Positions 1 to 10,919 of a stretch of 33,069 nucleotides of DNA are shown in pieces. The position numbers were made by a program, and so were the translations under genes. Source of the stretch: Saprolegnia diclina VS20. Its lineage: Eukaryota; Oomycota; Saprolegniomycetes; Saprolegniales; Saprolegniaceae. The stretch lies in contig NW_008246117.1 of assembly GCF_000281045.1 (NCBI RefSeq), forward strand, positions 310,581 through 343,649, written 5' to 3'. Under the pieces are notes generated by a model. The model worked only from the letters and a program-made list of their open reading frames with translations, was not told where the DNA came from and did no database searches. Position 1 is the stretch's first letter; each line of letters begins with the position of its first letter.

Positions 1-1
1 A

Positions 2-754
2 TTACTGCAGCGTGGCCGCCAAGAACGGGACGATCTCGCCGTGCCAGCCCGCGTTGAAGCCTTCGAGGATCGCGGGGTTCGAAATGTCGCCACGGCACAT
101 CCAGCCGTGCACCATGGTTTCGAACGCCACAAACTTGCAGCGCGCGCCAAACGGCTTGGCAGCGAGCGTCGTGTGCACAGCGCCGCCGGCCTTGACCCAG
201 TCCGGGTCGTTGCCCGCGGCGAGGAAGAGCTGCGGCGACGTAATGTGCTCGGCAATCTTTTCGCCGCTGCCCGGGCCGCTGAAGAACTGCTCGAGAACCC
301 ACGACGGGTGGCAGTGGACACCAGCCGTGAGCACCGACGACGCGTCGGCGGCGTACTTGCCGACGACCCACGAGCCCCAGCAGTAGCCCATGGCCGCAAA
401 CTTGGTCACGCCGTGCTGCGACTGGAGGGTGCTGACCGCGGCTTGGATCTTGGGCAGGATCGCGCTAAACGGGCGCGCCGTGACCCAGCCCGCAAGCTTC
501 TCGCCGACGTTGTCCGCTGCCGTAAAGTAGTCGTCGACGACGTCGAGGAGCGCGACCTTGTAGTGGGCGCTGAGCGCGCGGCAGTTGTCCTTGGTGCGAC
601 CGCTGTCGGGGCCATAGATGTCGGGCACGACAAGGACGCACGTGTGCGAGCTCGGGTTGTCGTAGAAGAAGACGGGCGTGCCGGCCATGCTGATGGGCGC
701 AAGGTCGCTCGTCGTCGGCGCAGCGGGGTGGGAGCCAGGCGGGCAGCAGCTCAT
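2..754 (-). CDS. Dienelactone hydrolase family protein
   Basis: Alpha/beta hydrolase of the dienelactone hydrolase (carboxymethylenebutenolidase) family, probably cytosolic, hydrolysing lactones or small esters; the substrate cannot be read from sequence. The nucleophile motif G-Y-C-W-G-S has its cysteine at residue 125. The acid is probably the Asp of A-G-N-D-P (183), and the histidine lies in M-V-H-G-W (216), giving the Cys-Asp-His triad of the family. The chosen start is the Met of MSCCPPGS, the usual beginning of eukaryotic members; the frame stays open 19 codons further upstream to 811. This gives 250 aa, normal for the family. One exon. The TAA stop occupies bases 2-4, so the gene is complete at the window edge. 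Confidence 0.9.
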   Translation of the reverse strand: MSCCPPGSHPAAPTTSDLAPISMAGTPVFFYDNPSSHTCVLVVPDIYGPDSGRTKDNCRALSAHYKVALLDVVDDYFTAADNVGEKLAGWVTARPFSAILPKIQAAVSTLQSQHGVTKFAAMGYCWGSWVVGKYAADASSVLTAGVHCHPSWVLEQFFSGPGSGEKIAEHITSPQLFLAAGNDPDWVKAGGAVHTTLAAKPFGARCKFVAFETMVHGWMCRGDISNPAILEGFNAGWHGEIVPFLAATLQ

Positions 755-846
755 CGTGTACAAGTTCTTGGTGGCAAAAGGCAATCTGACGCGACTTCCA
801 TCGAAATCCACGTTCGTTCCGAGCCCCAGGGTTCGAACACTATGGT

Positions 847-856
847 TGTTATAACA
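847..856. promoter_or_regulatory. Palindromic TGTTATAACA element
   Basis: A perfect 10-bp palindrome about 95 bases upstream of the hydrolase start codon. The same core recurs at 1070-1081 and near 12039. A binding site or core-promoter element is an inference from position and symmetry. Confidence 0.35.
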
Positions 857-1069
857 CGTCGGTGTGACGTGGGATGCTAGAATCCTGTGACGCGATACGT
901 GCGCTCAAGCACCCGACGACTTTTCTGACGGTACTGGGGTGCCCAACGCTATGTTACAACGAATGAAAGAGGTTTCGAGCGGAGGCTCGCTGCTTTGATA
1001 GCAGTCGAGGGACGGTGACCGCGTGTGTCCTCTATGAGGCGGACACATCTGGAAATCCTATTGCGCGTC

Positions 1070-1081
1070 GTGTTATAACAC
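1070..1081. promoter_or_regulatory. Palindromic GTGTTATAACAC element
   Basis: A perfect 12-bp palindrome 223 bases from the copy at 847. The core GTTATAAC is identical to that at 12041-12048, which precedes the second gene of the small-gene array. The function is unknown. Confidence 0.35.
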
Positions 1082-1549
1082 AATGGCAACCGATTCCAAC
1101 ACTTCAACCGCTACCGTGACTGCATGCGCAGTCCTATCGACACGCAAGCGGAGCGTTGGGCCTCAAAAGAAGACGGCTTTCTATATACAGTGCATAGGAG
1201 ACTCGCGTGGTCAAGACTTCCGTGGGGTCGGACCGACTTCAGTGCGACGACCACCGAAGCCGCAAAAGCAAAATTTCTTCGTACATTATGCACAATGCGA
1301 ACAAAAGATGATTTTACAAGAAGGTACGTGGACCAACCATGCTAAAGGCTCCGGACGTCGTGGGCACAGCGCGTGGTGCAGGGCTGGCCATGGTCAAACT
1401 CAAAGGGATTGCGCGACTAGTATCCGGATTTCGCATCGTTTGAGTTTAAAACAGATGTTTGAAACGATAAAAACAACATGTTGGAAACAAATCGAGGCGC
1501 TGTGAGCGTGCCAGCACATCCGCCAAACCAGCGATTTTGGGAAATGAAC

Positions 1550-1550
<1 letters not shown>

Positions 1551-1634
<84 letters not shown>
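1551..1634. repeat. TATC microsatellite, 21 copies
   Basis: Twenty-one uninterrupted TATC units (84 bases). No variant unit is present, which suggests recent expansion and a polymorphic locus. It creates an artificial open frame of repeated Ile-Tyr-Leu-Ser that should not be read as a gene. Confidence 0.98.
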
Positions 1635-1928
1635 CAACACCCAACTGACAACTACGGTCAGGATGGCTAAAGGTAGCTTGCCGCTGCTTCATGCGGTTGA
1701 CGTTCATCGACAGCCCTTTCCAGTTCCACCTCACCACTTCGAACGATCCAGTTTGCATGAATACGGATAGGACAACAATCTACGTCGTCCTTCGTCTCGT
1801 ATACAATACCAGGCGTGTTGGCACCGACAAATCGCCTTCTGTTTCGATTCCCTCTTTGCTTACTGCGCATCACTCGTCGTCGACGCCATACTCTGTCGGC
1901 CGGCACTAGACCGAAGTTCAGCCATATT

Positions 1929-4900
1929 TTATACCTCTGCGGCGTACCTATCGCGCTTGCGCATCGCACGCGCGACGTTCTCTTCGGTTGGCGGGTCCCA
2001 CAGCGTCAGTCGAAGCTCTTCGTTGAGAAAATACGGCCGGCCTTTCGTGCGGGACATGCGCATCTCCCAGCCCGGCGGAAGAATCAAGCTGTGCATCATC
2101 GAGCCGCGGTAGACCGAGTCGGTGACCGACGGCCGTGGCATAAACTCATCGCCGAGGTCAATGTTGTGGTACTTGTTGCGCAGCCCGGCGAGGCGGTCCC
2201 GCAAACTCGAGACGGCCGGTGACGCGCTAGGATGACACGCATGGAGCCACCACCAATCACATCGAATGAGAGGTACCGGACAGTGCGGGCACTCACGAGG
2301 CCGTTCGAGAGCGCGAGGCGTGTGGCCGTCGGGTCGACGTCGAGTGCTGTCGAGAGCTTCTGCGCCGAATCTTGCAGAAATTGCGTCGTTGTTGCGGATT
2401 TTTCCGACAAAATTGCCGCCTGTTCGAGCTCCTGGAGCGCGTGGGAGTCGCGCGGTTGACTGCTGCTCGACTCCTTCTTGGACCCAAGCGTGCGGAACGT
2501 TGAGCCTCTTGGCTTGGACGACGCTGATGTTGGCGCCGACGGGAGGCCGCTGTGCGCGCGCAGCTTCTCGAGGTCCTTTTGGAGCTGCGCGATCGTCTTG
2601 TCCTTCTCCCGCGACTAGACACACGTGGTTTAGGTCTATGAGTGTAGTGACAGGTGTGTACGAGGTCGTCTTGCTGGCGCAGCTTGAGCTGGTGCGTCGC
2701 CAGTAGCATCTCCTTTTCCTGCTTGAGCTTGTCGCACTCGTCCCGCATCGTATGGAACATGGTCTTCATGTCGTCATTCTCCTTGCGCAAACGCGCGTTG
2801 TCATCGTAGATCCGACCAATCATGCCATCGGCGTCGGCCATGACCAGCTGCGCACTCGACTTGCTCCGGTTCCGGTTGAGAACTGCGGTGGACGGCGCAG
2901 GGACGACAACCTCTTGATCTTTCGTCTGCTCGACTTGGAGACGCACGCGCAACGAGCGGAGCTGCGTCGACATGTTGACTTGATCGCGGTGTTCGGCGAG
3001 CTTGGTCTGGAAGTTCTTGCGCTCCAAGTGCATGCGCATCGCCGCTTGAATCGTAGTCGCCGCGCGCTTGAGCCGCAAAAAGCGTTGCCTACGCGAACCG
3101 TGAGTGCGCGCACGTGACAACCACGGGCGTACCGGACAGCAAACCCACGGACGTGGCTGAGCACAATGAGCGCCTTGTGGCGGCGCTGCATGACGGCAAA
3201 GATGCGCCGCGCCTTGACGCCGCGCCAGCGCGCCTGAAGCGCCAGCATACCGTTGTAGAGTGCATGGTACCGCTTCATCGCAAGAACACAGCGCACGACC
3301 GCCTAGACGCGTGTCTGAATGCGCGCGCTTCAAGTGCAATCGAGTCGCACCTGGAGCTTGACGATCGCCATGCGCTTGCGCTTGTAGTGCAGTCGCGCGA
3401 GGAACCCGCGCGCAAAGCGCTGAATCGCAAGTGCGTGCACCGTCAAGCGCGAGCGCTTGATTTGATCCAGTGCTTCGAGCACGCCCGACTGAAAGTAGAC
3501 TTTGGTACGCCCGAGCTGGTAATGTGCCGGCGTCTCGAGGTGGAGCGGTGCAATGAGCTAACTTGATACATCGATACTCTGCCACTGTAAAATTGAAACA
3601 TACCGCGGCGCACTGCTCGGCGGGGCGCGCGGCCGCAAATTTCCGGTCCAATAAGACGCGGTAGAGGTCGAGAAACGCTTCGTGCGTGTGTCGAATCGGG
3701 TACGCGGCGCGGGCGATCCGGATCGCCTCAATGACGCCGGCGCACCGCAGCTGCGCCACCACCATGGTATGGTCCAGCACGCCGGGCTGCTTGAGCGCGT
3801 TGGGCTTGATGCAGCGAATGTACTGGACATTGGTCGCTTGAATGTTGGCCATGAGGTCGGCGAGGCTCGCCTTGAACTGCATGCCCACCGTCGTTGTGTT
3901 GAGCGACCGGCCTTGGCGGGGCGCCGCCGGCTTGCCAAAGAGCTCCGACACGAACGGAATCGACGACGACCGCACGAGGTCTGCGAGGTCGGGCAAGAGC
4001 GCGTCCTTGTGCTTCTCGAGGAACCCAGTCACCGTGTACGTCACGGGTGCCGCATAGTGGAGGATCGTAAACTGCGCCTTGTTGGTCTTTGGAAACTCAA
4101 TGACCGGGTTTGCGTCATCCTTGTGGAGCGTCATGGCCTTGGCGACAAACGACTCTTCATTGCCCTAATCATGGCGGTGAGTGGCCAATGAATACGATTT
4201 TTCCATCATTTTTTCCAAATTTTTCGAAATTTTGGACAATTTTTTGAGATTTGGAGATGTGACGTACCCGTGGCCGCATGACTTCATCGTCGAGAAGCGA
4301 GATGAGCCCGAGCTTGGACTCGATGACCGCGAGGACGTCGGCGTTGTCGAGGAACGCGATGTGCGCCCACCGAATGCCCTCGTCTTCGTACTCGATCTGC
4401 ACCGTCTTGAAGACGTCTTGCGTGAACTTTTGCTGCAGCTTTTCGTTGGCGTAGTTGATACAAAACTGCTCAAACGAGTTGGTCGTAAAGTGCTCGAAAC
4501 CAAAGATGTCGAGGACGCCAATGTGATGCGCCATTTTGGCGTCGTGGCCCAGTGACGCGTTGATCGTTGCCACAAGCCATTCAAAGAGACTCGCGTACAG
4601 TCCTTTTGCAAGTGCATCGCGGCAGCCTTCGGCTTCAGCCTAAACAAAGATATGTTTTAGTATCAATGGGTCCAGTTTTCCAATATTTCGACATTTCCGA
4701 CATTTTCGAAATTTTGACAATTTTGAAAATACCATCAAATACAAACATGGACAAGGTACCTGTTTCAAATACACTTGGATCGTGTCGGTCGACGTTCGCA
4801 CGGTTCGCGAGCAGATGGCCCGCGTGATCGCCGTCGTCTCGACGCCGAGGAGCTTCCCGATCGCGACAAGGTGGCCAGTCGAGCCATGGCTGATGGTCGA

Positions 4901-6007
4901 CATGTCATCGCCCTTGGCCTCAAGCTGGAGTTGCCCGAGGTGCAAAATGCCAGCAAGCGTTTGAAAGAGCGTCGTTTGCGCGGCCGGCGAGAGCCCGAGC
5001 CGTGACAGCGCCTGCGTCGTCTTGGCGAAATGCGCGGCGTCCGAGACCCCTTCGATGGCCGTCGCGGTCGTCGCCCCCGTGTACGCATACGTCGTGCTCG
5101 GGTCCAGAAGGCACTCGGGCACATTGGCCGCGAGGAGCTAGTACATGCATCTTCGCGCAAGTCGAGTTGGATCACTATGTACCTGGTAAAAGATGTGGTA
5201 GTTGCGCTCGGGCGGCTCGTGCGACACGACGCGCGTCTTCTCGAGGAGGTACGTGTTGCACTTGGCGCCGACCAAAGTGCCATTTGCATCAAACTGCAGC
5301 TGCGTAAACTTGCCAAAGCGCGACGAGTTGTCGTTGCGGATGGTCTTGGCATTCCCAAACGACTCGAGCAGCGGCGAGACATGGATGATCTTCTCGATCG
5401 TCGAGTCGTGGAGGCCGCCGGCAATGGCCGCGAGGTGGTGCATGAGGATCTTGGTCGTCTCGGTCTTGCCCGCGCCCGACTCGCCGCTGACGAGGATGCT
5501 CTGGTTGCGCCCACTGGTGCGCATGCCATTGTACGCGCCGATCGAAGTCGCGTACACGTGGGGCGGCAGCGACGCCTTGGGCTCGTTCAAGTACGTGCGG
5601 TGCATCTCGTCCGTGTAGAGCGACGGTAGCCACTGGTATGGGTTGAGCGCAATGCACATGTCGCCCGTGTACGTGTACGGCAGCTCGGAAAGGAAGCGCG
5701 CCTTGACGTTGTACAAGATGGCGGCTTCGTGGAGGTAGCTGAGCGTGATCATGTCGTCGACACCGACCGCTTCGTTCTGCATGGGCAGCGCCGACGATGC
5801 GCCGACGTTGTTCTTGGCGGCAATGAGCGCCAGCGTCTTCTTGTCGCGCAGGTCGATGTCGCGGACGCTTAGCGCGCCGTCGAGGCCGCGGACCTTGGCG
5901 CGGACCGTGTGCGCGACCGGGTCGTGGGCGACGACGTCGGCCGGCAGCCACACGTGAGTCTCGTCCGGCACGTACACGCGCGTCCCGGCGACCATCTCGA
6001 GGCCCAT
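1929..6007 (-). CDS. Unconventional myosin: motor, five IQ motifs, coiled coil, WW domain
   Basis: Actin-based motor ATPase, 1191 aa from nine exons: 6007-5183, 5137-4760, 4639-4268, 4164-3604, 3557-3351, 3302-3133, 3088-2662, 2614-2277, 2226-1929. All introns are GT..AG and all phases agree. Motor landmarks are the P-loop GESGAGKT (175-182), switch I NDNSSRFGK (225-233), switch II DIFGFE (445-450) and the actin-binding-region motif YIRCIKPN. Five IQ-like motifs follow the converter (exons 5-7), for example IQRFARGFLAR. A charged coiled coil spans exons 7-8, suggesting dimerisation. A WW domain closes the protein (about 1142-1172: LPPGWE, GRPYF, LWDPP), implying a proline-rich partner or cargo. 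For intron 8 the obvious GTGAGT donor breaks the frame; the donor at 2276 restores it. The frame is open above the chosen Met, so the N-terminus could be longer. The class is not assigned. Confidence 0.92.
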
Positions 6008-6572
6008 GCTGCTGCGTCCTCTTGGTGTCACGCACAAGTGGCCGACGAAAATGGTGTAATGCAGAGCATCCGGATAATCATGGCTTGGCTTCCGGACACG
6101 TCGTAGAAGCGAGGCGTTCAGGTCTCTTGCACCACGTCCGCAGCGACGGGACCACATCGAGTCCTCTCGCTCATCGCTTATCGCATCCTGTATACTAATA
6201 TCCAAGTCCAGAGAAGCGCAGAGGTCCTTGTAGTCGGGGTGCCCGACGAAAGGGCATGACCAAGGAAGGCTCGGCCAAATTTACAGTGTCTTTTACACTG
6301 GATAGTGCAACGCTGAAACAGGTGTTGCCGCGGCCATGCGAGCCGCACGATAAGCCAAGAAGAGGTCACAAACTCATCGTGTTTATGTACTCTAGGATAA
6401 GCACCAAAGGGAAAATTTTGGGAACGAGAGTGAGTAGTTTGAGCTGTACGTATTCGTGTCAAACCCTTGGGCTCGTGCCAACGAAAAATTGTTTGGTCTG
6501 CATGCATTTCATGCAATTTTTTTGTATTTTTTGTACTTTTTTGTACAAGCGAAACAATACATGCATCTACAG
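6008..6572. other. Intergenic region, no gene seen
   Basis: Separates the myosin start from the stop of the upstream membrane-protein gene; both are read leftward, so it should hold the myosin promoter. It contains T-rich tracts around 6508-6545 with repeated TTTTTTGTA. No coding potential was recognised. Confidence 0.6.
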
Positions 6573-9227
6573 TCAATCGTCGCGCTTGGCGATGCGAACA
6601 TAATACTCGTCGGTCGTCGCGATCCAGTCGGGATGTTCGATCGTACCGTCGGTTTGTACATAGGGCAGTTTGCGGTCGGAGGTATCGGTTTCGAGGTCCA
6701 TGAGGCCGTAGACAAAGTACTGATGGTCAAAGACGTTGGACACGTTGATCGAGTGCGTCTCCATCAGGATACTCAGAGGCACATAAATGAGCTCTTCGTC
6801 GCGAATCAGGTCCGTGGACGACCAATAATACCGAAAAATGATCGAGTAAAACGGCGACGCTTTCGAGATACGCTGCTGGCCAATCCCCACTAGTCGAAGC
6901 GCCGCTTTCACGAGCTTAAAATACGGCAAGAAGACGCCAGAGCGCAAAATCGCCATAATGACAAGCCATACAAGCGCGAGCCAGAGCTGGTTGTGGATCC
7001 AGCTCAGCGCTGGCACGGTCGCGCGCAGGACGCAAATTTCAGCTACCAGAATCGCGAACAGCGAGACGGGAAGCACGCCCAGAAGAAGCGCTGCGACGCC
7101 GTAGCCCTTGAGATCGATCGCAATGCCGGGCATACGGTCCATAAACACTAGGGCAAAGAACACCCACGAGTACGCAGCAAGGCGCACGAGTTCTTGTACA
7201 TTGGCAAAATGGCCAAAAATATCGACGTCGCAGACGTAGACCGCATCGAGCGAGACATCTTGGATCGAGTCGGTCCAATGGCAGTGGTTTTGGCTCGCAC
7301 CAATGTGCCACTCGAGAAACGAGAGGAAGCCAATGCAGCGCATCGACGTTTGGTAGTGGCTCCAAATGACGTTCGAGATGCTGGAATTTGTGACGCTAAA
7401 GAGCAGCTGCGCCTTCTTGCGCTTGCTTATCGGCATCGCGCGCATCCATGTATACGTCTTGCGGAGGTACACGACGATCCGGACGAAAAAATACATGTAC
7501 CCGGCCAGCGACAAGAGCGCGATAAAGTTGAGCACCGTCGTCTCGGACCCGTTGGCTTTGGTCATGACAAGCGAGGCTTGCGTGCCCTGCGCGAGCATGT
7601 CCATGACGTAGCTCGGGTACTCGGTGTCGGGGGGGCGCCCCCCAATAAAGCACGCAAGGATCGCGACCGGCCCCGCGGTGCCGTTGATCACGAGCGTGTG
7701 GCGCACGCCGTTGAGCGACTGGTACGTCACTTGGAGGTGGGACGTGCCGCTGCCAAAGCAACGCGGATCGACAAACAAGTCGACGAGACCGTGCGCTGTT
7801 GTGTCGACCGACGCTTGGCAGACGCCCCCCCGCATGTACGTCACGGTCGTGCCGCCACTGGCCGACGAGTTCATGCACGTTGCAAAGCAGCCGTCGCCGA
7901 CCAAACACATTTCTTCGAGCGCATTCGAGGTCGTCCGCGGAGTCTGCGTGGCGTTGGCGACGATCGTTTGAAAAAGCGCCTGCCACGCAGAGAGGTTGCC
8001 GACGTTCACATACGTCATCGCATTTAGGGGGGCAATATACGGGCGCTTGTACGTATACGGTGTGATGCGTTGCGTCGGCGTCCCCTTCTCGAACGCGTTG
8101 TTGTCGTTGTAGCGGGTACCTGCCAGGACGGAGAGGTACTTGCCGTTGAAAAACGCAGGTAACGTGGTCGCAAATTTCGCAAAACACTCGGTCGCATTTG
8201 GTGCCCGCGAGATCGGGTTGACGTACTGGAGGGTGCAGTACCACGCTGTCTCGCGCGGGTTCAAGATCGCGTCCAAGTGCCCGCTGCCCGTGGTCAGAAC
8301 CGTCGACGGGTCCCGCCCACTGATCTGGTACGTGACCGAGCCCGACTTGTAGCCCGAGATGTCGACAAACCCGTCCCAGAACGTCTGCGGCGTGTACAAC
8401 TGGTGGTGCCCCGCAATGTTGACCAGACCGAGGTCGTAGCGCGAGGCGAGCTCGTTCGCCAGCGCGAGGAGCCCGTCGGCGGGGGTTTTCGCAGATGCCA
8501 GAAGTGCAGCCCGCCGGTCCATGCACGCCCGCAGGTCGGGGAAGACTTTGGCGCGCCACATGTTGATTGCCGCCGCGTCCGACGCGCTTGCATATGGGTG
8601 CAGGTTGCTCGGGAACTGGAGGTTCACGAGGTCCTCGGGCGCCAAACCTTTTAAACACAAGAGCGCTTCGCTGACTTCGTGGAGACCAACGTCCTTTGTG
8701 GTCGGAGGGACAAAGTCAAAAATGACTTCGGAGCCCCAGAGCGGGAACCCCGTGCTTGCAAACGGGGCGACGTCGACGTTGAACTGGTCGACTTCACGGC
8801 TGCCGTTGAGGCTGAGACGCTTGGCGACGCCGTCGACGTCCATCTGAAACGTACCGTTGGTGCCAAGAAGCGACGCGACCCAGCGCAAGTCGGAGCGGGG
8901 GGCGACCATAAAGTCGAGAAACACGTTGATGTAGCGCGTCTTCTCCATACGCGACGTGAGGGGAATCCCGGCCGACGTGTACAGCGACGTGAGGAACCGG
9001 CCATTCACGACCGTGTTCCAATCGAGCTCGAGCACAAGCGTGTCGGACGTGGACGCGAATCCATACCGGGAGAGCGCCCACGCCTTGATCGGGGCCGCAA
9101 GGTTCCACATGCAGCTGAGGAAGAAGCCGACTGCAAGAATCGCCTTGTTCTTCTGGAGCTGCAGCAGCACCTGCGAGTTCAAGCGCGCGTGCACCTCGTG
9201 GGCTGGCTGCACTTTTTCCGTGCCCAT
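6573..9227 (-). CDS. Large multi-pass membrane protein with extracellular domain, unknown function
   Basis: Intronless gene for an 884-aa protein with no family I can name. A signal anchor or first membrane helix lies at about 29-46. A long region of about 500 residues follows, with several N-glycosylation sequons (for example NGT near 124, NGS near 141, NAT near 344) and scattered cysteines, and looks extracellular or lumenal. A second strong helix lies near 566-588, followed by a basic loop KRKK. Helices near 684-704, 708-730 and 746-770 form a C-terminal membrane block. The C-terminal 100 residues are soluble and rich in aromatic and acidic residues. The topology suggests a surface receptor, channel-like or transporter-like protein, but no catalytic or pore motif was found. 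The start was chosen because it is the first Met of the frame and precedes the first helix at a normal distance. Confidence 0.85.
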   Translation of the reverse strand: MGTEKVQPAHEVHARLNSQVLLQLQKNKAILAVGFFLSCMWNLAAPIKAWALSRYGFASTSDTLVLELDWNTVVNGRFLTSLYTSAGIPLTSRMEKTRYINVFLDFMVAPRSDLRWVASLLGTNGTFQMDVDGVAKRLSLNGSREVDQFNVDVAPFASTGFPLWGSEVIFDFVPPTTKDVGLHEVSEALLCLKGLAPEDLVNLQFPSNLHPYASASDAAAINMWRAKVFPDLRACMDRRAALLASAKTPADGLLALANELASRYDLGLVNIAGHHQLYTPQTFWDGFVDISGYKSGSVTYQISGRDPSTVLTTGSGHLDAILNPRETAWYCTLQYVNPISRAPNATECFAKFATTLPAFFNGKYLSVLAGTRYNDNNAFEKGTPTQRITPYTYKRPYIAPLNAMTYVNVGNLSAWQALFQTIVANATQTPRTTSNALEEMCLVGDGCFATCMNSSASGGTTVTYMRGGVCQASVDTTAHGLVDLFVDPRCFGSGTSHLQVTYQSLNGVRHTLVINGTAGPVAILACFIGGRPPDTEYPSYVMDMLAQGTQASLVMTKANGSETTVLNFIALLSLAGYMYFFVRIVVYLRKTYTWMRAMPISKRKKAQLLFSVTNSSISNVIWSHYQTSMRCIGFLSFLEWHIGASQNHCHWTDSIQDVSLDAVYVCDVDIFGHFANVQELVRLAAYSWVFFALVFMDRMPGIAIDLKGYGVAALLLGVLPVSLFAILVAEICVLRATVPALSWIHNQLWLALVWLVIMAILRSGVFLPYFKLVKAALRLVGIGQQRISKASPFYSIIFRYYWSSTDLIRDEELIYVPLSILMETHSINVSNVFDHQYFVYGLMDLETDTSDRKLPYVQTDGTIEHPDWIATTDEYYVRIAKRDD

Positions 9228-10664
9228 CGCGCGTTCGTTTTAATGTACTCTCTAGTGCCGGTTACTCTTGGTCGTTGTCTCTTGGCGGTTGGGCTTTGCG
9301 TATATATAGTCGACCAGTGGACAAATATACGACTTCAGTACTAGTATTCCAGATCCACACAGTCCTTTCTAGGACGAGCATGACCGGTTTCTTTTGATTC
9401 GCAAGTGCATAGCTCATTTCAACAGCGCGGCGCCAAGAGACAGCGTACGTCGACGTGTGTGACCTCGTTGGCAACGGTCAAGTTGTACATAGGCTTTTGA
9501 ATGCCACGCGCGCCTGGGTTGGCCAATCCACCTTGAACCGTCGCCGTAGTATCGCTGTCGATACATGAATGAGTGGATTGAAATAGGCAGCTCGTAACTT
9601 TGCTCGATGACATATAGGTCTGAAGTACGTGTGGGCTCCAGAGCAGAGTACACCGTGAAGACGTGTCCAAGAGATGGCAAATCACTGCAGTATATGTATT
9701 TGCATGGCACCTTGGCGAGCCGCTTCTTGGTGGTTGACGGTTCAATCTCGTCGATGTGTTTGGATCAACGGAAAAGACATCACCCGGTGAGGTATCTCAA
9801 TATCGCATCAGTAGAGTGTCTTGCTTGGGTGGCATTATAGCTAGCTCTCGAGTGGTTTGCGAGCGCTATAGTTGCCGCCACATTGCGTTTTTCCGCGAAA
9901 AATGTCCTGCAAGTGGCTGTTACTCTTGGGCAGTGGCTCTGCATCGGTCATCGATGCTTGACTAAGATGCCAGAAGCGTACTCTCGTACACTTGTTGGAT
10001 CATGGTAGACATTACCACGGCTCGAGGTGCGTCTCGAGAAAGGGAATTTTCAAGTGCCACCCGAGACGGCGACCCCCCAGCGCAACCGAGCGACCCCGTC
10101 GCACACTCTGTCGCGTACGACGTCTTCAACTCGTCCCCCCTTTCTCGCCGTGCCAGGGTGTCTTGTTGTTGTTGCAATGAGTTATTAATATGCAATTATA
10201 GAGTGAAGATGGTGGACTTCCTAGTGTGCGCTCGTGAGGTTTGGCCGGTACGTCAAGCTGAGGGCGCGTGGTCGGGGCTCGGGATTGAGTTGGGAATGAG
10301 GTAGCGAGCACACCAAGGGTCGGCGCGTAGGGCATAAAGCGACTCGGCAAGCGAAGATCAGGTGTGCGTCCATACGCTCGGTTTGTGGTCGCGTCGGCAA
10401 ACTATTATCATTGGCTCTGTTTCCGGAGTCGATGCTTTTGAACAAATCACCGACGTAGTCTTGTTGCGACTTGAAGGATTTGGCTCTGCGACCTAGCTCA
10501 TCGCTCTCGATGAGCTCGCTGGGTGCACTTACATGGTACGAGGTCACTAGTCGTCGCGAGCATGTCTATGAAGACGAGGTGACATAGACAGTCTCGTGCG
10601 ATAAAACGTGCGCTTGGGCAAAAAAGCGCGTTCGACGTCAGTTTGTGTTTTTGCGAAGAAGAGA
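9228..10664. other. Intergenic region before the small-gene array
   Basis: About 1.4 kb between the membrane-protein start and the first array gene. Open frames are short (at most 108 codons), overlap on both strands and show no recognisable domain. I see no remnant of an array gene on either strand here. Confidence 0.5.
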
Positions 10665-10919
10665 ATGCCCAACCGCGCCCGCCGGTCGCTGCCCGACGAA
10701 CGCAAGCGCCACGTGGCCATCATCGCTCGCCTCCTCCACGAGAGCGCGGCCAAGTCAAGTTTGCCGCCACATCAAGTGGGCAAAACGCTTCTCCGACTCG
10801 CGGTCAAGATGGAAAACCAGCTCTACACCGCGACGCACGGCCGCGCCCTCACGGACGACGCGATTCGGAAGCACCTCGTCTTCCTCGCGACCCGCGCATG
10901 CAGCAAGTCGGTGCTCTGA
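10665..10919 (+). CDS. Small KIX-like domain protein, array copy 1
   Basis: First of six paralogues, 84 aa, single exon. The conserved core is D-E-R-K-R-H-V with I-I-A-R-L-L (residues about 11-24), then L-L-R-L-A-x-K-M-E-x-Q-L-Y and H-G-R-A-L-x-D-D-A-I-R-K-H-L. The helical pattern, with R-H-V at the start of helix 1 and K-M-E-x-Q-L-Y in a later helix, resembles KIX domains of CBP/Med15-type coactivators; this is inference. It is the only copy with Ala in place of Tyr after R-K-R-H-V. The frame is open 19 codons upstream, but the Met starting MPNRARRS is chosen because upstream residues are not conserved. GATAAAAC lies 65 bases before the start, and TATTTA 24 bases after the stop. Confidence 0.8.
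   Translation: MPNRARRSLPDERKRHVAIIARLLHESAAKSSLPPHQVGKTLLRLAVKMENQLYTATHGRALTDDAIRKHLVFLATRACSKSVL

Larger units (their letters stand above)
755..1928. other. Intergenic region, no gene seen
   Basis: About 1.2 kb between the hydrolase start and the myosin stop. It holds two palindromic TGTTATAACA-type elements and a long TATC microsatellite. Open frames here are short, overlap one another and have biased composition. One plus-strand frame of 140 codons (1083-1505) starts just after the second palindrome, but its product shows no recognisable domain. Confidence 0.6.

Noticed and set aside
41-880. Long plus-strand frame antisense to the hydrolase
   Set aside because: Shadow frame of a GC-rich coding region, extremely Arg/Ala-rich; the minus strand carries the conserved enzyme.
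1083-1505. 140-codon plus-strand frame
   Set aside because: No domain, unusual composition, overlapping frames on the other strand, and no conserved features; its position after a palindrome is suggestive only.
1537-1770. Open frame of repeated Ile-Tyr-Leu-Ser
   Set aside because: Product of the TATC microsatellite, not a gene.
2295-2296. GTGAGT as donor of myosin intron 8
   Set aside because: A perfect consensus, but with the only good acceptor it shifts the frame and loses the WW exon; the donor at 2276 gives a 50-nt intron with correct phase.
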